DNA from: CAYVLA01 sp964549615 [NCBI: uncultured Thermococci archaeon]
GTDB lineage: Archaea > CAYQAE01 > CAYVLA01
NCBI GenBank assembly: GCA_964549615.1
Contig: CAZJVP010000090.1
Location: 17,418 to 81,417 of the forward strand
Reading direction: 5' to 3'
DNA: 64,000 nt
The notes under the pieces were generated by a model. The model was given only the letters and a program-made list of their open reading frames with translations. It was not told the DNA's origin and ran no database searches. How positions within the stretch are numbered: position 1 is the first letter of the stretch; each line of letters opens with the position of its first letter. Shown here in pieces: positions 25,312-33,780 of this stretch. The translations under genes were made by a program, and so were the position numbers.

Positions 25312-25860
25312 TTGGTTCCCAAGAAACGTGACGGCAGCGCCACCGCGCAAACCCTCGTGGCGAAGCGAACCCTCGATCCGATGGATGCGCTGACTGAGGA
25401 GAACCGCATGGTTCTAACCTTCTTTGCCTCGGAGATCGCGAGGTTCCTCGAGGCGGGAATCAACAGGCGGTTGGAAGATATCGAGTACCGGATCCGAGAG
25501 ATGCCGCTGAGGAACGTGGCAAGCGAGGACGCGAAGGTCGTCAGGGAGATACTCCGGCTCTTCTCCAGATACAAGCTGTTCAGGATCCTGCGGGCCCTCG
25601 CCGCGTTCGCATCGGAGGACCGCGAGTTCACGAAGAACAGCCTGATACGTGTCGCCGGCGTGGGTCAAGGATTCCGCCGGGATGGGCTGGACAGGCTCAT
25701 CGACGTCCTATGTTCCAGGGGGCTTCTTCTCGAAGTTGGAAAACGGGGAAGGGGCATCGTGTTCTGCGCAACCGGCATCGGAAAGGAATTCCTGCGCCTC
25801 TACGTTCCGAAGACCACCCCTCAATCGAGTCCTTTGCCCGACGACGGGGGACGGGGATAA
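25312..25860 (+). CDS. Uncharacterised helical / winged-helix protein
   Basis: Up to 182 residues. TTG 25312 fits the promoter spacing; ATG 25381 is an alternative. The middle (residues about 25-85) is predicted helical and charged. Residues 100-165 (REFTKNSLIRVAGVGQGFRRDGLDRLIDVLCSRGLLLEVG) read as a winged-helix fold. The last 15 residues are Pro/Gly-rich and probably disordered. The stop overlaps the F420 reductase start (TAATG), so the two are co-translated. I do not recognise the family; a transcription regulator is a reasonable guess. Confidence 0.65.
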   Translation: MVPKKRDGSATAQTLVAKRTLDPMDALTEENRMVLTFFASEIARFLEAGINRRLEDIEYRIREMPLRNVASEDAKVVREILRLFSRYKLFRILRALAAFASEDREFTKNSLIRVAGVGQGFRRDGLDRLIDVLCSRGLLLEVGKRGRGIVFCATGIGKEFLRLYVPKTTPQSSPLPDDGGRG

Positions 25861-26519
25861 TGAGGATAGCTTTGGTGGGAGGCACGGGGGCCCTCGGCAC
25901 GGGACTCGCCGCAAGATGGGGCGAGAAACACGATGTTCTGCTGGGTTCCAGGAGCTACGACCGAGCAAAGATGGCAAGCGACAAGGTGAGATCGATGATG
26001 GCCGATCAGAATATCAAGGTCAATGTGGAACCGCAAGAGAACTACCACGCACTCGTCAAGTCCGAGGTCGTCGTCCTATGCATCGCATACGAGCAGGCCT
26101 TGGCCACGGTCAGGCAGTTGATGGCCGGGTTCAAGGACCAGGTGGTCATATCTCCGCTGAGCCCCATGATGCCGACCAACGATGCTTTTCAGTACGTCAG
26201 GCCCGTGGAGGGGTCGGCCGCGATGCAGCTACGCCGGCTTCTTCCGCGGGATGTCGAGCTTGTCTCAGCCTTCCAAGGACTTCCGGCATCCAAACTGCTC
26301 GACGTGCGGAGGACCATCAATTTCGACGTCCCCGTGTTCACGGACTCCGGGGCAGCGCGCAAGAAGGCCTTCGACCTTATCAGGGACATCAAGTATCTCA
26401 GGCCGTTGAACGGAGGGCCGCTGGAGTTGGCCCACCTGGGGGAGATGATGGGCCCGCTTTGGAGAAGCATAGGTTCCCTCAACAAGATGAAGGACCCGTC
26501 GTTTAAGTTCCTGGAGTAA
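25860..26519 (+). CDS. npdG: F420-dependent NADP reductase
   Basis: This protein has 219 residues. RIALVGGTGALGTGLAARWG is the NADP-binding Rossmann motif and LLGSRSYDRAKM continues the NpdG/F420-dependent NADP oxidoreductase pattern, with VVISPLSPMMPTND and the C-terminal LAHLGEMMGPLW. It transfers hydride between reduced F420 and NADP in the cytosol. Its presence means the organism makes or uses F420. It overlaps the preceding helical-protein gene by one base (TAATG). Length matches the family. Confidence 0.9.
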   Translation: MRIALVGGTGALGTGLAARWGEKHDVLLGSRSYDRAKMASDKVRSMMADQNIKVNVEPQENYHALVKSEVVVLCIAYEQALATVRQLMAGFKDQVVISPLSPMMPTNDAFQYVRPVEGSAAMQLRRLLPRDVELVSAFQGLPASKLLDVRRTINFDVPVFTDSGAARKKAFDLIRDIKYLRPLNGGPLELAHLGEMMGPLWRSIGSLNKMKDPSFKFLE

Positions 26520-26579
26520 GGAGAGTCTCCAGAATACATTTAACGCAACCGCCAACCGACGCACTTCGAAGGGACCAAG

Positions 26580-27800
26580 TTGATCAAGGTCGCCAAGTTC
26601 GGCGGCACGAGCATAGGGACGCCCGCCAGGCTTCGCCGCGCGGCAAGATCGATCCAGAAGCAGGTGGCAAGGGGCGACCAACTCGTTGTGGTTGTCTCGG
26701 CAATGGGACAAACGACAGACCAGCTCCTACGCCTGGTCGGGGATCTGAAGGTCAACCTTCCCGACATGGCCATCGACGAGATCCTGTCGATGGGGGAGAG
26801 GCTGAGCGCGAGGCTGCTCTGGGCCCTGCTGGACGCGGCCGGCGTGAATTCGGTTTTCCTCGATCCCTCCATGCCGGAATGGCCAATAGTCACCGACAGC
26901 AACTTCCGCAAGGCAAAGGTCGATCTCAAACGCACCCTGCAGAGGTGCAAACGCTACCTTCTTCCCCTCGTCAGGAGCGGGTGCGTTCCGGTCATCTGCG
27001 GGTTTCTCGGCAGGGATCGGGAGGGCAGGACCACGACGCTGGGTAGGGGCGCGAGCGATCGCACGGCATTCCTGCTGGGGTACTGTCTGAATGCTGACGA
27101 GGTCATCATCGTCACCGACGTGGACGGCGTCATGTCGGCCGATCCGAGGATCGTAAGGGATGCAAGGTTGATCAGGTCAATCAAGTTCGAAGAACTCTGG
27201 AACCTGAGCGTGGGGGGCGCGCAGGTCCTGGAGTGGGGTGCCCTCAGCTTCAAACTGCCCAATCAGAGGGCAAAGATCATACACTACAGAAGAGGCGATC
27301 TGGATTCAGGAGGAACTGAGATATTGGGTTCGCCAAGTTCGGATCTGCGCGTGTCGCTCCACGACCGCCCCGTGACCTCGGTCACGGTCGTCGGCGAGCG
27401 CATGAGCCAAGTACCCGGCCTGCTTGCCCGCTTCTCCGAGGCACTGGCCACCGCCGATATCAACGTCGTCGGCGTGAGCACCGGCAGTTGGTCGATCAGC
27501 TTCTTCGTCGAAAGCGATCGGAGCGAGTCAGCGGTGAAAGCGCTGCACAGCGTGATCTCGGGCCCTGCAAAGGCGGTGACGAGCGGCGAGCGGTGCGCCA
27601 TGATAACCATCGCGGGCGGCAAGCTCATCTATACGCCGGGGATCATCGCGAGGGCACTTCTCCCGCTCGCGCAGAGCAACGTGAACGTCGTTGAGGTTTC
27701 GACGAGCAAGGCGGAGATCACCGTTTTCGTGAAATGGGCTGACCGGAATACAGCCCTTCGGCTCGTCGAAGATTCCTGTTCCAAGGTCGATCTTTCCTAG
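26580..27800 (+). CDS. Aspartate kinase
   Basis: This protein has 406 residues from TTG 26580, with GAAGGG upstream and a TATA-like ATACATTTAA near 26533. KVAKFGGTSIG is the N-terminal phosphate-binding motif; GRGASDRTAFLLG and VTDVDGVMSADPR belong to the amino-acid kinase domain. Residues from about 260 hold two ACT domains (VTVVGERMSQVPGLLARFSEA and the later ITIAGGKLIYTPGII), so feedback control by an amino acid such as lysine or threonine is expected. It catalyses the first step towards lysine, threonine and methionine. No other pathway gene is adjacent. Confidence 0.93.
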   Translation: MIKVAKFGGTSIGTPARLRRAARSIQKQVARGDQLVVVVSAMGQTTDQLLRLVGDLKVNLPDMAIDEILSMGERLSARLLWALLDAAGVNSVFLDPSMPEWPIVTDSNFRKAKVDLKRTLQRCKRYLLPLVRSGCVPVICGFLGRDREGRTTTLGRGASDRTAFLLGYCLNADEVIIVTDVDGVMSADPRIVRDARLIRSIKFEELWNLSVGGAQVLEWGALSFKLPNQRAKIIHYRRGDLDSGGTEILGSPSSDLRVSLHDRPVTSVTVVGERMSQVPGLLARFSEALATADINVVGVSTGSWSISFFVESDRSESAVKALHSVISGPAKAVTSGERCAMITIAGGKLIYTPGIIARALLPLAQSNVNVVEVSTSKAEITVFVKWADRNTALRLVEDSCSKVDLS

Positions 27801-27821
27801 GAAGTCGGCGCCCGCCGGACT

Positions 27822-29063
27822 TCACAGGCGCCTCGTCTGGATCGAGTCCTCACGAAAGCTGGTTCTACCCACGTCCCTATACAGGGCACGTTGAAACATG
27901 AGAGTCCAGACCGCCACGCCCACGACAAGCGAGACCCCCGTCACAGCCAGCCATTCGGAGACGTACACCCAAAGAAGCGCGTCCCTCTTAACCTGCTCGG
28001 CCACCGCCTCAGCCTCGGCCATCAGGTCGAGCGCTGACTTCGCCTCTCCCAAGGCCTGGGCGAACTCCTGCTGAAGATACAGGTCGGCGGCCTTCCTCTG
28101 CGCCTCCTCGCATTGCCGCAGGACGACGAGAACCCTTCTCGGGTTCGCGCCGAAGCCCTCAACGAAGTCCAAGAGACCGGCGACCAGCATCCTTCGAAAC
28201 CCCAAGCTTGCAAAGGCCGCCCTGACATCGTGAACCATCCTATAGTCCTGCGGCACGGCCCTCTTCGAGCAGTACAGCATTAGGTTGGTGACGAAGTCAG
28301 GGAGGAACTCCCACTGCAGGAAGAGAACGCCTCCTCCCGGCGTCCAGTCGCCGGTCATGGCGAAGACCCGGCCATTCCCATCGTAGTCCCACACGGAGAA
28401 GAAGGGATTCTGCCAGCCGACGTAGCGACCCCGGTCGATCGTGCTGATGGCTAGGACATCGCTTCCATCTTTCGGCATGACGACGTTGCAGGCATAGTTC
28501 TGCAGGAACGGAAGATCCGGGCGCCACGGCAGGCTCCCGATGAACTCGTTCCCCATGTCAACGATCCTTGTAGGACCACCCTCGTAGACCCCCCTGATGG
28601 TTGCCACGGGCAGCACATCCCCCACGGGGGTTGGCCCCCACTCCGGGTGCTGTCCGTTTGTGCCGTAGGTCTCGTGCCCCCCGACCATGACAAGGCCCAT
28701 GCCGGACTCGGACACCGCCCTCTTGAACCAGACCAGTTGGTCCCCAGAGAAGCTGGCAACATTGGAATCGCTTATGATCAGCACGTCGTACGTCCCTACG
28801 AGTTCCTCGTAGGAACGGGGCATGTAGACCCGAATGGCTCGCAGGATGTCCTTCTGCGAAATGCCGGCATAGTGGTCACGGGAGGCTTGGACGGGCGTGA
28901 CGGCCAGAAACGGTTCAACCCTCATGTGGATGTACGGAGTTTGCCCAGGGTACGGGTCTCCCGTATAGAGAACTCTGACCTTGGACGGATCTTGAGCGGC
29001 TGCTACGCCCCAGGTCAAGGCGCAGACGGCGATGAGGCCGTTCAGAAGCGCGAAGCGACCCAT
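27822..29063 (-). CDS. Anchored ThuA-like family protein, copy 5
   Basis: This protein has 413 residues and lies 20 kb from copies 1-4, among housekeeping genes. It has a signal peptide (6-23), then SKVRVLYTGDPYPGQTPYIHM, RVYMPRSYEELVGTYDVLIISDSN, MGLVMVGGHETYG, EFIGSLPW and LDFVEGFGAN. A helical region with Ala/Glu-rich heptads (about 320-365) precedes a membrane helix (DALLWVYVSEWLAVTGVSLVVG onward) and LMFQRALYRDVGRTSF. The tail differs slightly from the other copies (MFQRA for MVRRA). TATA-like CATTTAAGC lies near 29103-29111. It groups with copies 1 and 4. Function is unknown. Confidence 0.84.
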   Translation of the reverse strand: MGRFALLNGLIAVCALTWGVAAAQDPSKVRVLYTGDPYPGQTPYIHMRVEPFLAVTPVQASRDHYAGISQKDILRAIRVYMPRSYEELVGTYDVLIISDSNVASFSGDQLVWFKRAVSESGMGLVMVGGHETYGTNGQHPEWGPTPVGDVLPVATIRGVYEGGPTRIVDMGNEFIGSLPWRPDLPFLQNYACNVVMPKDGSDVLAISTIDRGRYVGWQNPFFSVWDYDGNGRVFAMTGDWTPGGGVLFLQWEFLPDFVTNLMLYCSKRAVPQDYRMVHDVRAAFASLGFRRMLVAGLLDFVEGFGANPRRVLVVLRQCEEAQRKAADLYLQQEFAQALGEAKSALDLMAEAEAVAEQVKRDALLWVYVSEWLAVTGVSLVVGVAVWTLMFQRALYRDVGRTSFREDSIQTRRL

Positions 29064-29148
29064 TAGGACCCCTAGCCAAGCAAGAAGTGCTCGCCGCCAC
29101 GGGCTTAAATGTGGCCCACCGGCGCTCCCGGCCGGTGGGCTTGAGAAC

Positions 29149-31392
29149 CTACAGGTAGGAACCGGGCTCCTCCCTCGTCGGCTTCTCCTTCTTCGCGATC
29201 TCCATCGCCGACCGCCTGAACCTCTTCGAGAGGGCCATATAGCTCTCGAGCTCCTCCGGCGACATGGGCTGAATCTTGGACATCGCCTTCTCGAAGTGCT
29301 CCGCCGTCACCACCGCCTTGGACAGCCCATCCTTGTCCATCTTGCCCCCGGAGGAAACGTACTGCCTGATCGCCAGCATCACGGCTTCGTTGCAGATGGC
29401 CGCGATGTCCGCGCCGGTGTAGTTCTCGGTCTTCCTAGCCAGCTGCTTGAGGTCGACATCCGGCGCGAGCGGTTTGCCCCTCGTGTGGATCTTGAATATC
29501 TCCAGCCTCGCTTCCTCGTCCGGCGGCGGAATGTAGATTGCCCGGTCGAACCTGCCCGGCCTGAGCAGGGCTGGATCGATTATGTCAGGACGGTTGCTGG
29601 CCGCAATCACGGTGACGTCGTTCAGGTCCTCCAATCCGTCTATCTCGGTCAGGAACTGGCTTATCACCCGCTCCGTCACGTTGGAGTCACCGAACATGCG
29701 CCCGCGCACGGGCACGATCGAGTCTATCTCGTCGAAGAATATGATGCACGGAGCTGCCATCTTTGCTTTCCTGAACGTCTCCCTCACCGCCTTCTCGCTT
29801 TCGCCCACCCACTTGGACAGGAACTCCGGCCCCTTCACGCTTATGAAGTTGGCCTCGCTTTCCGTCGCCACCGCCTTGGCCAACAGGGTCTTACCCGTCC
29901 CGGGCGGGCCGTAGAGCAGGATCCCCTTGGGCGGCCTTGCATTCATGTGCGAGAACAAGTCGCGGTACTTGAGCGGCCACTCCACCGATTCCCTCAACTC
30001 CTGCTTCGCCTCCGCGAGGCCGCCGATGTCCGACCAGTGGACGTTGGGGCTCTCCACCAGGACTTCCCTCAGAGCCGACGGCTCCATCTCCCTGAGGGCA
30101 CAGAAGAAGTCCTCCTTGGTCACCCTCAGGCTGTCAAGGACCTCGGCCGGGATGCTCTCGGCCTCTAGGTCGATCTTCGGCAGTGCCCTCCGGATCGCCC
30201 TCATCGCGGCCTCCTTGGCGAGCGCCGCCAGGTCGGCACCAGTGAAGCCGTGGGTGACGTCAGCCAGCGCCTGAAGGTCGACCCCGTCCAGCGGCATCCC
30301 CCTGGTGTGTATCATGAGTATCTCGTGCCTGCCGCTTCTATCGGGTATCCCTATCTCTATCTCCCTGTCAAACCTCCCGGGCCTTCTCAGTGCGGGGTCT
30401 AGGGCATTCGGCCTGTTGGTAGCACCTATGACGACCACTTTGCCCCGCGCCTCAAGGCCGTCCATGAGGGCCAAAAGCTGGGCCACGACCCGCCTCTCGA
30501 CCTCCCCCGTCACCTCCTCTCGCTTGGGCGCGATGGAGTCTATCTCGTCGATGAAAACGATGCTGGGGGCGTTCTCTTGGGCCTGTTTGAAGATCTCCCT
30601 CAGGTTCTCCTCGCTTTGGCCGTAGTATTTGCTCATTATCTCCGGTCCGCTCAGGCTGTAGAAGTTAGAGCTCGTTTCCCCCGCGACGGCCTTGGCCAGG
30701 AGGGTCTTCCCGGTGCCGGGCGGTCCGTGAAGGAGCACTCCCTTGGGCGCCTCGACCCCGAGCTTTTCGAAGAGCTCCGGATGCCGCAGGGGTAGCTCTA
30801 TCATTTCCCTCACCTTCTGGATCTCGTCGCCGAGCCCCCCGATGTCCTCGTAGGTCACCCTAGGCACTCCGGCGAGGACCTGCGGAGCCGGCTTCTCGCT
30901 TATCGTGACCGTGGTGTTATCCGTGATCATCACGGCCGGTCCCGCAGGCTTGGTCGATACGACGGCTAGGTTGATCTTGTTGCCCATTATTGCAAGCTCT
31001 ATGATATCCCCCTTGGTCACGACCCTCCCTTCCAAGAGCCTCGCAATGTAGGGCTCTGCATTGCGAATGCGAAGAGGCTCGGTCGGGGCAAACCCGATGG
31101 ACTCGGCCTCATGTGCCTCCGCAAGCTTGACAGTGACCTTCTCGTCTATGGACACCCCGGCATTTCGACGCGTAACCGCATCGATCCTAACCGTGCCCGT
31201 GCTGACATCCTCCAGATAGCCGGGCCAGGATATTGCATAGGTCGTCCTCTTCCCCTGGATGGACACCACGTCCCCCGACGTGAGTTTGAGTCTCTCCGCG
31301 ATCTGCGGGTCGATCCTCGCTATACCCTTGCCGACGTCTCTCTGTCGAGCATCGGCAACCCTAAGAACTGCCGAATTCTGCGGCTGCGCCAT
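29149..31392 (-). CDS. Cdc48/VCP-like AAA+ ATPase
   Basis: This protein has 747 residues. The N-terminal double-psi-barrel substrate-adaptor domain (about 1-185) is followed by two AAA modules, each with [15 protein letters not shown] as Walker A and [10 protein letters not shown] or [10 protein letters not shown] as Walker B. It is a hexameric unfoldase that feeds proteins to the proteasome and remodels complexes. The C-terminus ends GSYL, with a penultimate Tyr but without the full hydrophobic-Tyr-X signal. The stop of the upstream regulator lies one base from its ATG and GGAGGA sits inside that gene's end, so translation is coupled. It is the third gene of an Hsp20-regulator-Cdc48 operon. 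Confidence 0.95.
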   Translation of the reverse strand: MAQPQNSAVLRVADARQRDVGKGIARIDPQIAERLKLTSGDVVSIQGKRTTYAISWPGYLEDVSTGTVRIDAVTRRNAGVSIDEKVTVKLAEAHEAESIGFAPTEPLRIRNAEPYIARLLEGRVVTKGDIIELAIMGNKINLAVVSTKPAGPAVMITDNTTVTISEKPAPQVLAGVPRVTYEDIGGLGDEIQKVREMIELPLRHPELFEKLGVEAPKGVLLHGPPGTGKTLLAKAVAGETSSNFYSLSGPEIMSKYYGQSEENLREIFKQAQENAPSIVFIDEIDSIAPKREEVTGEVERRVVAQLLALMDGLEARGKVVVIGATNRPNALDPALRRPGRFDREIEIGIPDRSGRHEILMIHTRGMPLDGVDLQALADVTHGFTGADLAALAKEAAMRAIRRALPKIDLEAESIPAEVLDSLRVTKEDFFCALREMEPSALREVLVESPNVHWSDIGGLAEAKQELRESVEWPLKYRDLFSHMNARPPKGILLYGPPGTGKTLLAKAVATESEANFISVKGPEFLSKWVGESEKAVRETFRKAKMAAPCIIFFDEIDSIVPVRGRMFGDSNVTERVISQFLTEIDGLEDLNDVTVIAASNRPDIIDPALLRPGRFDRAIYIPPPDEEARLEIFKIHTRGKPLAPDVDLKQLARKTENYTGADIAAICNEAVMLAIRQYVSSGGKMDKDGLSKAVVTAEHFEKAMSKIQPMSPEELESYMALSKRFRRSAMEIAKKEKPTREEPGSYL

Positions 31393-31393
31393 T

Positions 31394-32011
31394 TCACAAT
31401 TCCTCCTCCGAAATCACGTTCATTTCCCGGAGCCTCGTTAGCACGTTCCTGACCATCTCCTCTCTCAGACCGAGACTCCTCGAGACATCTGAAAGCGTGA
31501 AGTGCTCATGAGCCAGGATGTAGTGTAGCACCTCTCTCTCCTCGTAGTCGCTGAACAGATTCTGCACGATCTGTCTCGCCCTCCACAAGTGCTCTTCCTT
31601 GTCCCGTATGAGGTCCAGCATCTGCTTGTCCACCATCGAGATCTGCCGGTTTATCTCGGTCAGGCTCTCCCGAAGCTTCATGAGGTCCTGCGGATTTGCG
31701 TTCTGAGCAGGCCGGGCTTCGTTATCCTTGTGCTCGTCTGAAAGCTCTCCGATCCTTGCCTCGAAAAGGCTGGGCGTCATGTCCAACCGCAAAGATATTC
31801 GCTTGGCCGCCACGTAGCACTTGCGGGCCGGGCCCATCTTGCTCTCCGTTCTCGTACAGCGGACGATCCCGTGCTTCTCGAGGAGGTCGAGGTGCTTCAT
31901 CACGGCCTGCACGCTGAGCCTGAGCTCTTTGGCGAGTTGGAGTGGATAGTGCGGCTCTACAGCGAGCCTCCAGAGTATCCTCCTCCGCGTCGGGTTCTCC
32001 AACAACATCAA
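31394..32011 (-). CDS. Two-domain winged-helix regulator (ArsR-like)
   Basis: About 205 residues as drawn. An N-terminal ArsR-type helix-turn-helix ([43 protein letters not shown]) is followed by a helical linker with coiled-coil character (about 108-150) and a second winged helix ([37 protein letters not shown]). The start is uncertain: TTG 32011 is used, but a strong GGAGGT lies about 28 bases upstream, and only a CTG codon sits at proper spacing from it. If that CTG is used the protein gains about seven residues. Located between Hsp20 and Cdc48 genes, it is a candidate heat-shock or proteostasis regulator, possibly of its own operon. Confidence 0.8.
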   Translation of the reverse strand: MMLLENPTRRRILWRLAVEPHYPLQLAKELRLSVQAVMKHLDLLEKHGIVRCTRTESKMGPARKCYVAAKRISLRLDMTPSLFEARIGELSDEHKDNEARPAQNANPQDLMKLRESLTEINRQISMVDKQMLDLIRDKEEHLWRARQIVQNLFSDYEEREVLHYILAHEHFTLSDVSRSLGLREEMVRNVLTRLREMNVISEEEL

Positions 32012-32090
32012 AAGGTCGTCAAGCTCGGGCAGAAGAGATACCTCCTCGAGAAAAAGGAGAGGCCCCTTCGCGTGAAGGGGCGAATCGAGA

Positions 32091-32684
32091 CTACTCGATC
32101 TCGATCTTCTTGCCCTTCCTGGCGGGGCCGGACTTCTCTAGGACCACCTCAAGAACTCCGTTGTTGTACTTGGCCTTCGCGGATTCCGGCTTCACTGTAA
32201 CCGGGAGGTCTATGTCCTTGTAGTACTTCCTCTTCTCTGTGTCAACCCTGATGCCCAGGCTGTTCTCGGTGGTTTCCAGATTGATGTCGCTCTTATCGAC
32301 CCCGGGCAGCTCTGCCGTCACTATGACTTGCTTATCGGTCTCTTGCACGTCAACCAACGGCTCCCTCCCGCCTGGCAGGCCCTCTCTCATCCCAGATGCG
32401 ATCCCCCTTATGTTGCCGAATTCCTCGATGTGGGGAATCCCATCCGGGCCCATACGCATCGACCATCCATAGACGTAGGGCCCGCCCTCCTCGGGCGACT
32501 TCAACTCGCCCCTTCGAGCCTTCTCGAAGAGACGGTTCATCTCCTCCCTCATCTGCCTCATGCTCTCGTCGAACTCTCTGAAGAAATCGCTCCTGTCAAA
32601 GAAGCTCCTGCCAAAGAACTCATCCTCTATCCAATCAAACGGGTCCCGCCTTCGGGGCCTTCTTGTCCACCAAGACATCCCCAT
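32091..32684 (-). CDS. Hsp20-family small heat-shock protein
   Basis: About 197 residues from ATG 32684, directly preceded by GGAGAGGTG. The N-terminal region is rich in Trp, Arg, Asp and Phe (GMSWWTRRPRRRDPFDWIED). The alpha-crystallin domain (about 100-190) includes VIVTAELPGVDKSDINLE and the family's final NGVLEVVLEK. It binds unfolding proteins and prevents aggregation. It is the first gene of an operon with a winged-helix regulator and Cdc48. TATA-like TTTTTATATTA (32786-32797, reverse) leaves a leader of about 80 bases; a direct heat-responsive RNA element is not evident. Confidence 0.9.
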   Translation of the reverse strand: MGMSWWTRRPRRRDPFDWIEDEFFGRSFFDRSDFFREFDESMRQMREEMNRLFEKARRGELKSPEEGGPYVYGWSMRMGPDGIPHIEEFGNIRGIASGMREGLPGGREPLVDVQETDKQVIVTAELPGVDKSDINLETTENSLGIRVDTEKRKYYKDIDLPVTVKPESAKAKYNNGVLEVVLEKSGPARKGKKIEIE

Positions 32685-32782
32685 CACCTCTCCTTCTTTT
32701 TTTGAGGTCGTGCTTGACGGTTGGCCCAAGCGGCCGCAGGCAATGCAGCCCCCTGGTTATCAACCTGAAGTTAATAACTGCC

Positions 32783-32799
32783 GAGGTAATATAAAAACT
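32783..32799. promoter_or_regulatory. Shared TATA region between Hsp20 and a DMT transporter
   Basis: GGTAATATAAAAACTTA is A/T-rich on both strands in a GC-rich background and can act as a TATA box for the leftward Hsp20 operon and the rightward transporter. Confidence 0.5.
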
Positions 32800-32881
32800 T
32801 AACGCTTCAGCGCCTTCGGAGCCAATCTGCTGCAAATACCGGCATAGCAACCGCTTTATCCGGGCCGTCCAACGCCCGGGC

Positions 32882-33757
32882 GTGGGTTTCCCACGCGAGC
32901 GCCCGGCCATCAAGCCATCCGTGGCCCTGTCCATCAGCGTCGCCTCGGCATCGACGGCCGCAATACTCATCCGTCTTACGTCCGCACGCCCGCTCGCGAT
33001 CGCGGCCCTCAGGATGAGCTTCGCAGCGCTGTTGTTGCTTCCCTTCCTTGGAGTCGAAGGTGTTCGCCGGTTGACCATGCTCGATCGGAGGGACGCGAGA
33101 GCACTTCTGGCCATAGGGTTCTGCCTGGCCATGCACTTTGCTCTCTGGGTCACCTCGTTGCGATACACGTCGGTTGCGGCATCTGTTCTCATGGTTTCGA
33201 CGTCGCCCATCTTCGTCGCGCTCTTTGGTAGAATGCTTCTGCGCGAGAGAATTGCCTCGATGGCGGCAGTGGGAATAGCGCTGGCGATCGCGGGAATGGC
33301 GTCGATCGTCCTATCCCGCGGCGCGCTGCCGGGAGATCTTCGGGGCACAACGATGTCCATCCTCGCGGCAGTAGCGGTGTCCGGGTACCTCATCGGGGGA
33401 AGGAGGCTTCGGCAGAGGGTCGCACTGGTCACCTACGCCTTCTGCGTCTACGCCGCGGCCGCCATGGTCCTCCTCATCATGGCCGCCTTCACCGGGGCAA
33501 AGCTCGTTGGCCTGCGGCCCAGGGATTATGCAATGCTCATCCTGCTGGGCATCGTCCCAAGCCATCTCGGCCACACGCTCTACAACTACCTGCTGAGGTA
33601 TCTCGACGCAAAGGTAATCGCCGTGTCGACTCTGGGGGAGCCGCTTCTCTCCTCGCTGCTCGCCTACGCGATCTTGGGCGAGTCGCCGGGGGCCGCGATG
33701 TTCCTCGGGGCACCGTTGGTTCTTCTTGGCATCTACCTCACGGCAAAGGCAAGCTAG
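32882..33757 (+). CDS. EamA/DMT-superfamily transporter
   Basis: This protein has 291 residues from GTG 32882. Ten hydrophobic segments form two five-helix EamA repeats; LWVTSLRYTSVAASVLMVSTSPIFVALFG and the C-terminal VIAVSTLGEPLLSSLLAYAILGE are the typical conserved ends of helices 3-4 in each repeat. It is probably an exporter of amino acids or other metabolites in the cytoplasmic membrane; specificity cannot be read. It converges with the GH42-like gene, 23 bases apart. Confidence 0.85.
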   Translation: MGFPRERPAIKPSVALSISVASASTAAILIRLTSARPLAIAALRMSFAALLLLPFLGVEGVRRLTMLDRRDARALLAIGFCLAMHFALWVTSLRYTSVAASVLMVSTSPIFVALFGRMLLRERIASMAAVGIALAIAGMASIVLSRGALPGDLRGTTMSILAAVAVSGYLIGGRRLRQRVALVTYAFCVYAAAAMVLLIMAAFTGAKLVGLRPRDYAMLILLGIVPSHLGHTLYNYLLRYLDAKVIAVSTLGEPLLSSLLAYAILGESPGAAMFLGAPLVLLGIYLTAKAS

Positions 33758-33780
33758 GGGCGTCGAGCTGCCCTTTGCTT

